This document shows, in pieces, positions 17,700 to 26,546 of a stretch of DNA of 64,000 nucleotides. Below the pieces are notes generated by a model that saw only the letters and a program-made list of their open reading frames with translations, had not been told where the DNA came from and did no database searches. Numbering within the stretch: position 1 is the stretch's first letter; every line of letters begins with the position of its first letter. Where the stretch lies: contig NZ_JADYVX010000024.1 in the NCBI RefSeq assembly GCF_020194175.1, forward strand, positions 62,001 through 126,000, written 5' to 3'. The DNA is from Bradyrhizobium sp. BRP22 (GTDB lineage Bacteria; Pseudomonadota; Alphaproteobacteria; Rhizobiales; Xanthobacteraceae). The position numbers and the translations under genes are program-made.

Positions 17700-17874
17700 T
17701 CCACTCATTCTGATAACTGGTCGGTTGGCTTTTCCTGCGTTCGGTGCGGCAATGCGCCCGGGCCATTTACGCGAGTGCCGAGATGTACTATCATTGATTG
17801 CAGTACGTCATATAAGTTTACCTTAAGTTTGAAGGCCGGATTTTGATATTGCGATTTATTTCGGGAGGCTTCCC

Positions 17875-19464
17875 ATGGCGCGCGTGCGCAAAGACGTGTG
17901 GCAGTTGCCGGCGAACGACAAGACCCTGTTCTGGTACGGCGAAGCGATCAAGACATTGCAGGCAAAGCCAATTACCGACATCACCAGCTGGTGGTCGCTT
18001 GCCGCGATGCATGGCATCGACAGGCAGCTTTGGATCGATCTCGGCTATCTCGACGCGACGGTGACACTGCCGTTCAACCCGAACGCACTAGGCTTCTGGA
18101 ATCAATGCCAGCACGGCTCGTGGTATTTCCTGCCCTGGCACCGCGCCTATCTCGCCGCGTTCGAGGCCATTCTGCTCGATGCCATCGTGAAGAAAGGCGG
18201 CCCGGCCGACTGGGCGTTGCCATATTGGAATTACGATCCGACCAGGCCCAATACGCTGCGATTTCCCGCTGCCTTTGCGCAGGAGTTCCTCGACGATGGC
18301 AGCAAGAACCCGCTGTGGGTGAAGGAGCGGTATGGCCGCAGAGGCAACGGCGCGATCACCATCCGGGCAGCCGATGTCCCTGTCGTCCAGTTGTGGCAGG
18401 AGCCGGATTTCTTCAACGAGCCTGATGACATTCCGACTTCGTTTGGCGGCACGCGAACCGCCTTTAGTCATGGTGGGGCGGGCCCCGGGCTGTTGGAACA
18501 AGTGCCTCACGGCCCCGTGCACGTGCTCGTGGGTGGCACGAAGGAAGGCGCAGATCCGGACATCGCAGAGAACAACGGTCTGATGGCGATGTTCGAAACC
18601 GCCGGTATCGATCCGATCTTCTGGCTGCACCATGCCAACATCGATCGTCTCTGGGAGTCCTGGCTCACCGTGCGCCGGCGTCCTCAGGATCCACCCGATG
18701 CCTACGAGAACCCGACCGACACTGACTGGCTGGATCAGCCGGCAGGTGAATTCGTGATGCCGCGACCGGACGGCACGACCTTCACGACCACCGCAAGGCA
18801 GGTATTGAACACGAGAGATCCGGCGCTCAACTATGAGTACCAGGATATTTCGATCGCCGGTCAGCAACCCCTTCTTGCGGCGCGCCTGAACAGGCTGGGC
18901 GTGCCTACGGCCGATGCCAACCAACTCGCGGGAGCACTTGCCATGGCGTCGCGGAAGAGCACGGAACTTGTGGGGCAAACCAGCACTGCGGTCCGGATTG
19001 CCGGCCCGGCGACCGATGCCAGCGTTCAGCTCGACAGCGGCGCAACGAGGAACCTGACCGCGAACCTCTCCGTCAGATCGCTGGCGCGCGCGGCGCCCGG
19101 CGCGGCGCCGCAAGCGCCGGATCGCGTCTACCTTGCGCTGGAGAACATCACCAGCAGCACCGACGCAGGGGTGTTCAACGTCTATGTGAACCTTCCCAAG
19201 GGCGCCAATCCTGCAGAGCATCCCGAAAACCTCGCGGGTGTCGTCTCCCTGTTCGGCGCCCGCGCGGCCAGCAAAGCCGGCGGTCCGCATGCCGGGGCCG
19301 GCCTGACCCAAACCCTGGAGATCACCGACATCGTCGATGCCATGCATCTGAAAGGCGAGCTGAACACGCAGACGCTCGACGTCAAATTCGTCCCGGAGAC
19401 GCCGATATCCGCCAACAGCAAGGTCGACGTCGGCCGGGTGAGGATCTACCGCCAGAGCCGGTGA
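17875..19464 (+). CDS. Tyrosinase / polyphenol oxidase with C-terminal domain
   Basis: A 529-residue type-3 copper enzyme. Cu-A ligands are His46 (AMHGID), His80 (NQCQH) and His89 (FLPWHRAY). Cys78 lies two residues before His80, matching the Cys-X-His thioether seen in fungal tyrosinases. Cu-B ligands are His212 and His216 (PHGPVH) and the FWLHHANIDRLW histidine (about 252). Glu208 occupies the water-keeper position of plant-type enzymes, but the residue after His212 is Gly rather than the Asn linked to monophenolase activity, so o-diphenol oxidase activity may dominate (inferred). The last ~145 residues resemble the C-terminal shielding domain of plant polyphenol oxidases. No signal peptide is seen. 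GGGAGG lies just upstream of the ATG; the DUF2182 gene follows after 7 bp. Confidence 0.9.
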   Translation: MARVRKDVWQLPANDKTLFWYGEAIKTLQAKPITDITSWWSLAAMHGIDRQLWIDLGYLDATVTLPFNPNALGFWNQCQHGSWYFLPWHRAYLAAFEAILLDAIVKKGGPADWALPYWNYDPTRPNTLRFPAAFAQEFLDDGSKNPLWVKERYGRRGNGAITIRAADVPVVQLWQEPDFFNEPDDIPTSFGGTRTAFSHGGAGPGLLEQVPHGPVHVLVGGTKEGADPDIAENNGLMAMFETAGIDPIFWLHHANIDRLWESWLTVRRRPQDPPDAYENPTDTDWLDQPAGEFVMPRPDGTTFTTTARQVLNTRDPALNYEYQDISIAGQQPLLAARLNRLGVPTADANQLAGALAMASRKSTELVGQTSTAVRIAGPATDASVQLDSGATRNLTANLSVRSLARAAPGAAPQAPDRVYLALENITSSTDAGVFNVYVNLPKGANPAEHPENLAGVVSLFGARAASKAGGPHAGAGLTQTLEITDIVDAMHLKGELNTQTLDVKFVPETPISANSKVDVGRVRIYRQSR

Positions 19465-19471
19465 CGTCGCG

Positions 19472-20242
19472 ATGGCGCGCATCCCGCTGCCGGCGATGGT
19501 CCGACAGATGTCGCCGGCATTGTTGATCACCAGCCTGTTCTGCTGGCTGCTGCTTTACGCGACCAGCCACGAGCTGCAATCGGTCCCGCTGTGTGCCCCA
19601 TCTCAGACCCTGGTCACTGCGGGAGCCGCCTACTCCACGATCCATGGCATCAATGCAACGGCAATACTGGCGACCGCGTTGTGGATCGTCATGGTCATTG
19701 CCATGACCGCGCCGTTGCTGGCGCAACCGATCGCGCAATTGCGGCTGCGCAGCTTGGCGCGACGGCGGAACCGGTCGCTCGGCCTGTTCGCCGCCGCCTA
19801 TCTGCTGGTCTGGATCGCGGCCGGTCCGGTGCTGCTTGCGGTGCCGAAGGCCGTCGAGGTTCTTGCCGGCGCCGTCGACCTGCCGGCGATCACAATCGCA
19901 GTTGCGATCGCGGCACTATGGCAGGCAGCGCCGCTGCGCCAGCGGGCGCTCAACCGCTGTCACCGCCTGCCGAACCTATCGGCTTTCGGCACCGCCGCCG
20001 ATCGCGACTGCATCCAGTTTGGTCTGACGCACGGCTTGTGGTGCGCGGCGACCTGCGCACCACTGATGCTGCTGCCGATGATGGCTCCGGCGTTTCACCT
20101 TCCCCTGATGCTCCTGCTCTCGGTCGCCCTGCAGCTCGAGCGCCTCGCGCCGGCGCGGCCGCCGTCGTGGACGCTGCGCATCCTGCCGGGCCAGCTCACG
20201 GCGGTGACGCTGTTCAGATCGATCCGATGGAGCTTGCGGTGA
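19472..20242 (+). CDS. DUF2182 membrane protein, possible copper-handling partner of tyrosinase
   Basis: A 256-residue membrane protein of the DUF2182 family (predicted metal-binding membrane proteins). About six hydrophobic segments are seen. Family marks are ALWIVMVIAMTAPLL in TM2, QAAPLRQRALNRCHRLP and GLTHGLWCAATCAPLMLL, with Cys and His residues that could bind metal. Starting 7 bp after the tyrosinase stop, it is very likely co-transcribed and could insert or traffic copper for that enzyme (inferred). No biochemical role is established for the family as far as I know. Confidence 0.8.
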   Translation: MARIPLPAMVRQMSPALLITSLFCWLLLYATSHELQSVPLCAPSQTLVTAGAAYSTIHGINATAILATALWIVMVIAMTAPLLAQPIAQLRLRSLARRRNRSLGLFAAAYLLVWIAAGPVLLAVPKAVEVLAGAVDLPAITIAVAIAALWQAAPLRQRALNRCHRLPNLSAFGTAADRDCIQFGLTHGLWCAATCAPLMLLPMMAPAFHLPLMLLLSVALQLERLAPARPPSWTLRILPGQLTAVTLFRSIRWSLR

Positions 20243-20339
20243 ACTTCGCGTGCAATGCTCCGCGCGCGACGGTGGGCACGCGGAGCCTGTCATCGGGCGC
20301 GCGTTCGCGCGACCCGTTGGCTTTGCCCACCCGACTTTT

Positions 20340-20397
20340 TTCTGCACAGGCCGCCCTCATCCTGACGGCGCTGCGCGCCTCCTCACCATGAGGGGTT
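20340..20397. repeat. Degenerate family A repeat
   Basis: A shortened copy: CCCTCATCCTGA is followed directly by GCGCGCCTCCTCACCATGAGGGG, lacking the central part. Together with an arginine-rich palindromic stretch at 20250-20330 it fills the gap between the convergent DUF2182 and tartrate dehydrogenase genes. Confidence 0.55.
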
Positions 20398-20403
20398 CAG
20401 CCG

Positions 20404-21483
20404 CTAATCCACCATGTCCGCGACCGCCTTGCCGCAGGCCTCGGTGTCGGCGTTGCCGCCGAGGTCGCGGGTGCGGAGCGTGCGTTCGGCGAGCGTGCGC
20501 TCGATCGCGCCGACCACCGCATCCGCGGCCTGCTTCTCACCGAGATGCTCCAGCATCATCGCGCCCGACCAGATCATGCCGATCGGGTTGGCGATCCCTT
20601 GGCCCGCGATGTCGGGCGCCGAGCCGTGCACCGGCTCGAACACCGAGGGGAAATCGCCTTCCGGATTGATGTTGCCCGAGGGCGCAATGCCGATGGTGCC
20701 GGTGCAGGCCGGGCCGAGATCGGAGAGGATGTCCCCGAACAGGTTGGAGCCGACCACCACATCGAACCAGTCCGGATGCAGCACGAAGTTCGCGGTCAGG
20801 ATATCGATGTGGTACTTGTCCCACTTCACGTCGGGATATTTCTTTGCCATCGCCTCCACGCGCTCGTCCCAATAGGGCATGGTGATGGAGATGCCGTTCG
20901 ACTTGGTCGCCGAGGTCAGATGCTTCTTCGGCCGCGACTGTGCGAGCTCGAAGGCGAATTTCAGGATGCGGTCGACGCCGATGCGCGTCATCACCGTCTG
21001 CTGCGTCACGAACTCGCGCTCGGTGTCCGGGAACATCCGCCCGCCGACTGATGAATATTCGCCCTCGGTGTTCTCGCGCACCACCCAGAAGTCGATGTCG
21101 CCGGGCTTGCGGTTCGCGAGCGGCGACGGCACGCCGGGCATCAGCCGCACCGGGCGCAGGTTGACGTACTGATCGAACTCGCGCCGGAACTTGATCAGTG
21201 AGCCCCACAGCGAGACGTGATCCGGAATCTTGGCCGGCCAGCCGACCGCGCCGAAATAGATCGCATCGTGCTTGCCGATCTTTTCCTTCCAGTCGTCAGG
21301 CATCATCTGCCCGTGCTTCTCGTAATAGTCATAGGACGCGAAATCGAAATGATCGAACTGCACGGCAACGCCATGTTTCTTCGCGGCAGCCTCGAGCACG
21401 CGCAGGCCTTCGGGCATGACTTCCTTGCCGATGCCGTCGCCGGGAATGACCGCGATCCGATACTGCTTCTTTGCGTTCGCCAT
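20404..21483 (-). CDS. Tartrate dehydrogenase / decarboxylating beta-hydroxyacid dehydrogenase
   Basis: A 359-residue member of the isocitrate/isopropylmalate dehydrogenase family. The N terminus is IAVIPGDGIGKEVMPEG; VRENTEGEYSSVGGR and SDLGPACTGTIGIAPSGNINP are the substrate and metal-site regions, and HGSAPDIAGQGIANP the cofactor loop. Length and motif variants fit the TtuC-type tartrate dehydrogenase (tartrate or D-malate, NAD, Mn) better than leucine-pathway LeuB. I chose the ATG at 21483 (MANAKKQYRI) because it has AAGGG upstream; a longer frame adds 28 unlikely residues. No neighbouring tartrate transporter is evident. Confidence 0.87.
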   Translation of the reverse strand: MANAKKQYRIAVIPGDGIGKEVMPEGLRVLEAAAKKHGVAVQFDHFDFASYDYYEKHGQMMPDDWKEKIGKHDAIYFGAVGWPAKIPDHVSLWGSLIKFRREFDQYVNLRPVRLMPGVPSPLANRKPGDIDFWVVRENTEGEYSSVGGRMFPDTEREFVTQQTVMTRIGVDRILKFAFELAQSRPKKHLTSATKSNGISITMPYWDERVEAMAKKYPDVKWDKYHIDILTANFVLHPDWFDVVVGSNLFGDILSDLGPACTGTIGIAPSGNINPEGDFPSVFEPVHGSAPDIAGQGIANPIGMIWSGAMMLEHLGEKQAADAVVGAIERTLAERTLRTRDLGGNADTEACGKAVADMVD

Positions 21484-21592
21484 GAAGAACACCCTTGTGA
21501 TTTTGCCCGGCTTGAGGTGCCGTCTATTGTCTCGCCCTGCAATGGACCAAACTTCGCTTCGACGCAACGCTGCAGTGCAATGTTGACCTGCG

Positions 21593-21641
21593 GAGCATGA
21601 TCGCGAAAAGTGGACACCGGTTTTCGGGCTGGATCATGCCC
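21593..21641. repeat. Short element related to family E
   Basis: GAGCATGATC...GGATCATGCC flank the core GTGGACACCGGTTTTC, which is the reverse complement of part of the family E element. It lies in the gap between the divergent dehydrogenase and SDR genes. Confidence 0.6.
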
Positions 21642-21706
21642 CAAACGAGAGAGTGCGCCCTGTCGCCGACCAATTCCGATCCGTTCCACCAACAGCGAGT
21701 AATGCC

Positions 21707-22480
21707 ATGGACCTGCATCTGCGCGGCAAGCGCGTCCTGATCACCGGCGCCTCCAAGGGCATCGGCGCGGCGGCCGCCGAGGCCTTTGCCGAGGAAGGCT
21801 GCCATCTGCTGCTGGCCGCCCGCAGCGGCGACCAATTGAAGGCAGTGGCCGACCGCCTGCGCTCGGCGCACCAGATCGATGCGGCAATATCGGTCGTCGA
21901 TCTGCGCAAAGCGGAGGATCTGGCGCGGTTGGCAAAAGAGGCTGCCGATATCGATGTCCTCGTCAACAATGCCGGCGACATTCCCGGCGGCTCGATCGAC
22001 AAGATCGATGAGGCGACCTGGCGGCACGCCTGGGAGCTCAAGGTGTTCGGCTATATCAACCTCACCCGCGCCATCTACGCGCAGATGAAGGCGCGGGGCG
22101 GCGGCGTGATCATCAACGACATCGGCGCCGCCGGCGAGAAATTCGATGCCAACTACGTCGCCGGCAGCGCCGGCAACGCGGCGCTGATGGCGCTGACGCG
22201 CGCGCTCGGCGGCAAGAGCCTTGCCGACAACATCCGCGTCGTCGGCATCAACCCCGGACCCGTCGGCACCGACCGCCATGTGACATTGCTCAAGACCCGC
22301 GCGAAAAATCAGTTCGGCGATGAAAACCGCTACAAGGAATTCCAGAAGAGCCTGCCGCTCGGCCGCCCCGCGCATGCGCGCGAGATCGCCGACCTCATGG
22401 CGTTCCTGGCGTCCGACCGCGCGGGCTACACATCGGGCGTGATCTACACCGTGGATGGCGGGCTCAGCGCCGGGTGGTGA
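21707..22480 (+). CDS. Short-chain dehydrogenase/reductase with atypical active site
   Basis: A 257-residue Rossmann protein of the SDR family. The cofactor motif TGASKGIG (13-20) and NNAG (87-90) are intact. The active site is unusual: the catalytic-Ser region reads IINDIGAAG without Ser, and the YxxxK motif reads Tyr150-Val-Ala-Gly-Ser154, so Lys is absent. The C terminus (GVIYTVDGG) is normal. The ATG at 21707 matches the family start; the frame upstream is open but not conserved-looking. It may bind NAD(P) and a ligand but use another mechanism, or belong to a divergent SDR subgroup. A family B repeat lies just beyond the stop. Confidence 0.88.
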   Translation: MDLHLRGKRVLITGASKGIGAAAAEAFAEEGCHLLLAARSGDQLKAVADRLRSAHQIDAAISVVDLRKAEDLARLAKEAADIDVLVNNAGDIPGGSIDKIDEATWRHAWELKVFGYINLTRAIYAQMKARGGGVIINDIGAAGEKFDANYVAGSAGNAALMALTRALGGKSLADNIRVVGINPGPVGTDRHVTLLKTRAKNQFGDENRYKEFQKSLPLGRPAHAREIADLMAFLASDRAGYTSGVIYTVDGGLSAGW

Positions 22481-22500
22481 CACTCCGGGCCGCCTCCACC

Positions 22501-22582
22501 GTCATTGCGAGGAGCGTAGCGACGAAGCAATCCATGCCGCAGCAAGCGGACATGTGGATTGCTTCGCTTCGCTCGCAATGAC
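22501..22582. repeat. Family B palindromic repeat, copy 2
   Basis: Outer arms GTCATTGCGAGGAGCG and CGCTCGCAATGAC with inner arms GAAGCAATCCA / TGGATTGCTTC. Almost fills the 104-bp gap between two convergent genes, where it could act as a bidirectional transcript end. Confidence 0.9.
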
Positions 22583-22584
22583 GG

Positions 22585-23436
22585 CTAGGCTGCCACCTGC
22601 TCACACAGCCGCCGGATCAGCGCGGTGATGCGCCCCTTCGGCGACATGATCTCGTCCATGATCGAAAAATGGTCGGCGCCGGGGATCTCCTCATAGGTCA
22701 CCGGCAATCCATAATTGGCGCGGTGCCCGGCGAAATCGGCGGTCTGCTTGCGTAGCAGCGGCAGTTCGCCGCCGCCAACCACCAGCGACAACGGTTTCAG
22801 CGGCCCGGTGGTCTGCAGCATCGGCGAATTGCGGTAGGAAGCCGCCTCGTCGAGGGCGAGCTTGACGTTGAGATAGCTCAGCCTGATCGGCTCGAGATCA
22901 TAGATGCCGCTGATCGCGACCCCGGCTCGGACGTTCGGGTTCGACAGCGCCATTGCGGTCAGATGCCCACCGGCTGACCAGCCGGACACCACGAGCCCGG
23001 TTTCGGCCGCGCCCAGCGCCGGCAATTGCTTGGCGAGGAAGTCCGTGCCGGCATGAATTTCCGCGACGATTTCGTCAAGCGTCGCCTCCGGCGCCAGCGT
23101 ATAGCCGATCAGCGCGACATTGATGCCATGCGCCATCGGCCCTTCGGCGATCACCGTGAAGAACTCCTTGGCGCGCATCTGCCAATAGCCGCCATGGATG
23201 AACAGCAGCGTCGGCGCGCGCTCGCCGGCCTTCAGGAAATCGATGCGGTTGCGCTCCCGCGGGCCATAGCGGAGATCGATGTGACTGGGATCGCGCTTGC
23301 GCAGCTCCGCGGAACGCTGCCCCCAGCCTTCCACGATGTCGCCGCTGCCTATAACTGCGGCACCATTGTTGAGGCCGCGGTCACGCTCCTCCTGGCTCAT
23401 GGCGCGCCAGTCGAGCGCAGAGAAGGGTGTCGTCAT
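22585..23436 (-). CDS. Alpha/beta hydrolase (kynurenine-formamidase-like esterase)
   Basis: A 283-residue hydrolase. The oxyanion-hole motif HGGYW and the nucleophile elbow GWSAGG are clear, and an Asp and His (GADHF) occur near the C terminus. This HGG-type arrangement is that of the hormone-sensitive-lipase/formamidase branch. The start at 23436 has GGAG 8 nt upstream. It is divergent from an amidase gene with about 100 bp between them, so both may be co-regulated. Substrate unknown. Confidence 0.87.
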   Translation of the reverse strand: MTTPFSALDWRAMSQEERDRGLNNGAAVIGSGDIVEGWGQRSAELRKRDPSHIDLRYGPRERNRIDFLKAGERAPTLLFIHGGYWQMRAKEFFTVIAEGPMAHGINVALIGYTLAPEATLDEIVAEIHAGTDFLAKQLPALGAAETGLVVSGWSAGGHLTAMALSNPNVRAGVAISGIYDLEPIRLSYLNVKLALDEAASYRNSPMLQTTGPLKPLSLVVGGGELPLLRKQTADFAGHRANYGLPVTYEEIPGADHFSIMDEIMSPKGRITALIRRLCEQVAA

Positions 23437-23533
23437 CAGCAGATCTCCAGTTCCAGCCATTCCCCCAGCGCGTTCCACTTTGCCGGAAAATGGTTTAGAG
23501 CACTACTCCCTCCGCTGCCACGAACTGCAATCA

Positions 23534-24967
23534 ATGGAGATGCGAGTGACGGATCAAAGCCTGGTGCGGGAGACCGCCTGCACAGTCGTCGACAAGTTGC
23601 GGACGGGCGAGGTCACCCCGCTCGACCTGCTCGACGTCCTGGAAAAACGGATCGCCGAGGTCGACGACAAGGTCAACGCGCTCCCGATCCTGTGCTTCGA
23701 CCGCGCACGACAGCACGCCAAGGCACTGATGCAGAAGCCGGCCGCCGAGCGCGGCCTGCTCGCAGGCATGCCGGTGCCGATCAAGGACCTCACCAATGTC
23801 GCCGGCGTGCTCACCACGCAGGGCTCGCCGATCTACAAGGACAACGTGCCGGCGCGTTCCGATATCCTGGTCGAGCATCTCGAAGACAATGGCGGGGTGA
23901 TCTACGCCAAGTCGAACACGCCGGAGTTCGGCGCCGGCGCCAACACCTTCAATGAAGTCTTCGGTGCGACGCGGAATCCGTGGGACACTTCGCGCTCGGC
24001 GGCCGGCTCTTCCGGCGGCGCGGCGGTGGCGCTCGCAACCGGCATGGCGTGGCTGGCGCATGGCTCGGACATGGGCGGCTCGCTGCGCAACCCCGCGAGC
24101 TTTTGCGGCATCGTCGGCCTCAGGCCGAGCATCGGCCGGGTCGCGCATACGCCGGTGGCCGCCATCGACCGCAATCTCGGTGTGCAGGGCCCGATGGCGC
24201 GCAATGTCGAGGATCTTGCGCTGCTTCTGGACGCGATGAGCGGCGAGCATCCAGCCGATCCGCTGTCGCTGCCGGCACCCGTGACATCATTCCTTTCCGC
24301 CGCACGTTCCGGCAGGAAGCCGAGGCGCATCGCCTATTCGCCTGATCTCGGCATCACGCCCGTCCACCCCGAGGTCAAGGCCATCACGCGCAAGGCGGCG
24401 GAACGTTTTGCCGAAGCGGGGGCTATCGTCGAGGAAGCGCATCCCGATCTCAGTGAAGCCCATGAATGCTTCCATGTGCTGCGCGCCTTCGATTTTGCGA
24501 TCAGCAAGGCGGCGCTGCTCCGCACCAAGCGCGACCTGCTCAAGCCGGAGGTGATCTGGAACATCGAGGAAGGCCTGAAGTTGACGGTCGAGCAGATCGA
24601 GCGCGCCGAGGCCCAGCGCGTTGCCATGACGGCACGCACGCTGGAATTCTTCCAGACCTACGACCTGTTGCTGGCGCCCGCGACCATCGTCGCGCCGTTC
24701 CCGGTCGAGAACCGCTACGTCGCCGAATGCGACGGCAAGAAGTTCGACAATTACGTCGAGTGGCTCGGCATCGTCTATGCGATCACACTTGCGTGTTGTC
24801 CGGCACTGTCCCTGCCCTGCGGCTTCACCGCCTCCGGCCTGCCGGTCGGATTGCAGATGGTGGCGCCGCCGCGCGGCGAAGCCCAGCTATTGGCCGGCGC
24901 GAATGTTTTGGAGGACATTCTGGGGCTGCGCAGCACGACGCCGATCGAGCCGAGAGCGGCGAGATAG
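23534..24967 (+). CDS. Amidase (amidase signature family)
   Basis: A protein of about 477 residues of the amidase signature family related to GatA. The Ser-Ser-Lys triad is visible: Lys in PVPIKDL, the first Ser in SDMGGSLRNP and the nucleophile in the SAAGSSGGAAVAL block. Family members hydrolyse small amides or act in aminoacyl-tRNA amidation; no gatB/gatC lies nearby, so a stand-alone catabolic amidase is more likely. The start is uncertain: ATG 23534, ATG 23540 or GTG 23546, the last having GGAG 6 nt upstream. Followed by a family A repeat and an MHS-type transporter. Confidence 0.88.
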   Translation: MEMRVTDQSLVRETACTVVDKLRTGEVTPLDLLDVLEKRIAEVDDKVNALPILCFDRARQHAKALMQKPAAERGLLAGMPVPIKDLTNVAGVLTTQGSPIYKDNVPARSDILVEHLEDNGGVIYAKSNTPEFGAGANTFNEVFGATRNPWDTSRSAAGSSGGAAVALATGMAWLAHGSDMGGSLRNPASFCGIVGLRPSIGRVAHTPVAAIDRNLGVQGPMARNVEDLALLLDAMSGEHPADPLSLPAPVTSFLSAARSGRKPRRIAYSPDLGITPVHPEVKAITRKAAERFAEAGAIVEEAHPDLSEAHECFHVLRAFDFAISKAALLRTKRDLLKPEVIWNIEEGLKLTVEQIERAEAQRVAMTARTLEFFQTYDLLLAPATIVAPFPVENRYVAECDGKKFDNYVEWLGIVYAITLACCPALSLPCGFTASGLPVGLQMVAPPRGEAQLLAGANVLEDILGLRSTTPIEPRAAR

Positions 24968-24986
24968 CCATTCGAACAATCTGCGC

Positions 24987-25099
24987 TCTCTCCCCTTATC
25001 CTGAGGAGCGCGCTTGCGCGCGTCTCGAAGGATGAGGCCACTGGCGGAGCCTCATGGTTCGAGACGGCGCTTGCGCGCCTCCTCACCATGAGGGGAGAG
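24987..25099. repeat. Family A palindromic repeat, copy 2
   Basis: About 113 bp with outer arms CTCTCCCCTTATCCTGAGGAG and CTCCTCACCATGAGGGGAGAG (each arm read in part). Located between the amidase and the MFS transporter genes. Confidence 0.85.
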
Positions 25100-25207
25100 A
25101 GGCAATTGCGCTCGCGACATTTGACGTGCTAGGCGGGCCACGACCGCTCCCGATGCCGTGAGAACTGTCGGGCCGGATGATCAAATTGCCGTGCGTGGAG
25201 TTCCGAT

Positions 25208-26521
25208 ATGACAGATCAAGTCGCCGACGAGCGCATCGACATTCAGGATGTCGAACGACGGATCAAGGCGATCTTCATCGGCTCGGTCGGTAATCTCGTC
25301 GAGTGGTACGACTTCTACGCCTACACTGCCTTTGCGCTGTATTTCGCGCCTGCGTTTTTTCCCGGCAACGATCCGGTGGTGCAGCAGCTCAATGCAGCCG
25401 TGATATTCGCTGCGACCTTCCTGATGCGGCCGCTCGGCGGCTGGCTGTTCGGCTTCATCGCCGACCGCTACGGACGGCGGCTGTCGCTGACGATTTCCGT
25501 GGTCTGCATGTGTTTCGGCTCGCTGATCATCGCGGTGACGCCGACCTACGCGACGATCGGCTTTGCCGCGCCGGTGATCCTCGCGCTGGCGCGCGTCATC
25601 GAGGGTCTCAGTCTCGGCGGCGAATATGGCGCGAGCGCCACCTATCTCAGCGAGGTCGCGGATGCCAAGCATCGCGGCTTCTATTCGAGTTTCCAGTACG
25701 TCACCTTGATCGGCGGCCAGCTCACTGCGATCATCGTGCTGCTCTTGCTGCAGAAGGTGTTCCTGACACCGGAACAGCTGAAAGACTGGGGCTGGCGGAT
25801 TCCCTTTGCGATCGGCGCGGCGCTTGCCGTGATCGCAGCGGTGATGCGGCGCAACCTGCAGGAGACCGACGCCTTCGAGGAAGCCAAGAAGGTCAGCAAG
25901 CCAACCGGCTCGATCACGAAACTGCTGAGCTATCCTCGCGAACTGCTGCTGGTGGTCGGATTGACCGCGGGCGGCACCGCGGCGTTCTACACCTTCACCA
26001 CCTACATGCAGACCTTCGTCAAACTGTCGGTGGGTCTTACCGAGGACCAGACCACGTTCGTCATCTTCGGTTCGCTGATCTTCGCGACGATCCTGCAGCC
26101 TCTTTACGGCGCGCTGTCCGACCGCATCGGCCGCAAGCCGCTCCTGATCTTCTTCGGCGTCGTCGGCACGATCTCGACGGTCCCGATCCTGACCACGCTG
26201 AAGGACGCCAACTCGCCGTTCGTCGCGTTCCTCCTGATCTGCGCCGCCTGGATCTTCACCGCCGGCTACACCTCGATCAACGCCGTGGTGAAGGCCGAAC
26301 TGTTTCCGACCAATGTCCGCGCGCTCGGCGTTGGCCTGCCCTATGCGATCACGGTGTCTCTGTTCGGCGGCACCGCGCCGGCGATCGCGCTCTATTTCAA
26401 GAGCCTCGGCCGCGAGGAATGGTTCTATTATTACCTCAGCGGCATGATCTTCCTCTCGCTCCTGATCTATGCAACCATGCGCGACACCAAGCATGCATCG
26501 GCGATGCACCGCCACGAGTAA
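25208..26521 (+). CDS. MFS transporter, metabolite:H+ symporter (MHS) type
   Basis: A 437-residue, 12-TM major facilitator. MHS hallmarks are GNLVEWYDFYAYTAFALYF in TM1, the loop motif DRYGRRLSLT and EGLSLGGEYGASATYLSE. MHS carriers import organic acids such as 2-oxoglutarate, shikimate or citrate, or osmolytes such as proline betaine, with protons. This copy most resembles alpha-ketoglutarate-permease-like proteins (inferred). GGAG lies upstream of the ATG. Next gene on the same strand starts 25 bp downstream. Confidence 0.9.
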   Translation: MTDQVADERIDIQDVERRIKAIFIGSVGNLVEWYDFYAYTAFALYFAPAFFPGNDPVVQQLNAAVIFAATFLMRPLGGWLFGFIADRYGRRLSLTISVVCMCFGSLIIAVTPTYATIGFAAPVILALARVIEGLSLGGEYGASATYLSEVADAKHRGFYSSFQYVTLIGGQLTAIIVLLLLQKVFLTPEQLKDWGWRIPFAIGAALAVIAAVMRRNLQETDAFEEAKKVSKPTGSITKLLSYPRELLLVVGLTAGGTAAFYTFTTYMQTFVKLSVGLTEDQTTFVIFGSLIFATILQPLYGALSDRIGRKPLLIFFGVVGTISTVPILTTLKDANSPFVAFLLICAAWIFTAGYTSINAVVKAELFPTNVRALGVGLPYAITVSLFGGTAPAIALYFKSLGREEWFYYYLSGMIFLSLLIYATMRDTKHASAMHRHE

Positions 26522-26546
26522 CTGACAGCACCAAAGATCGACGACA

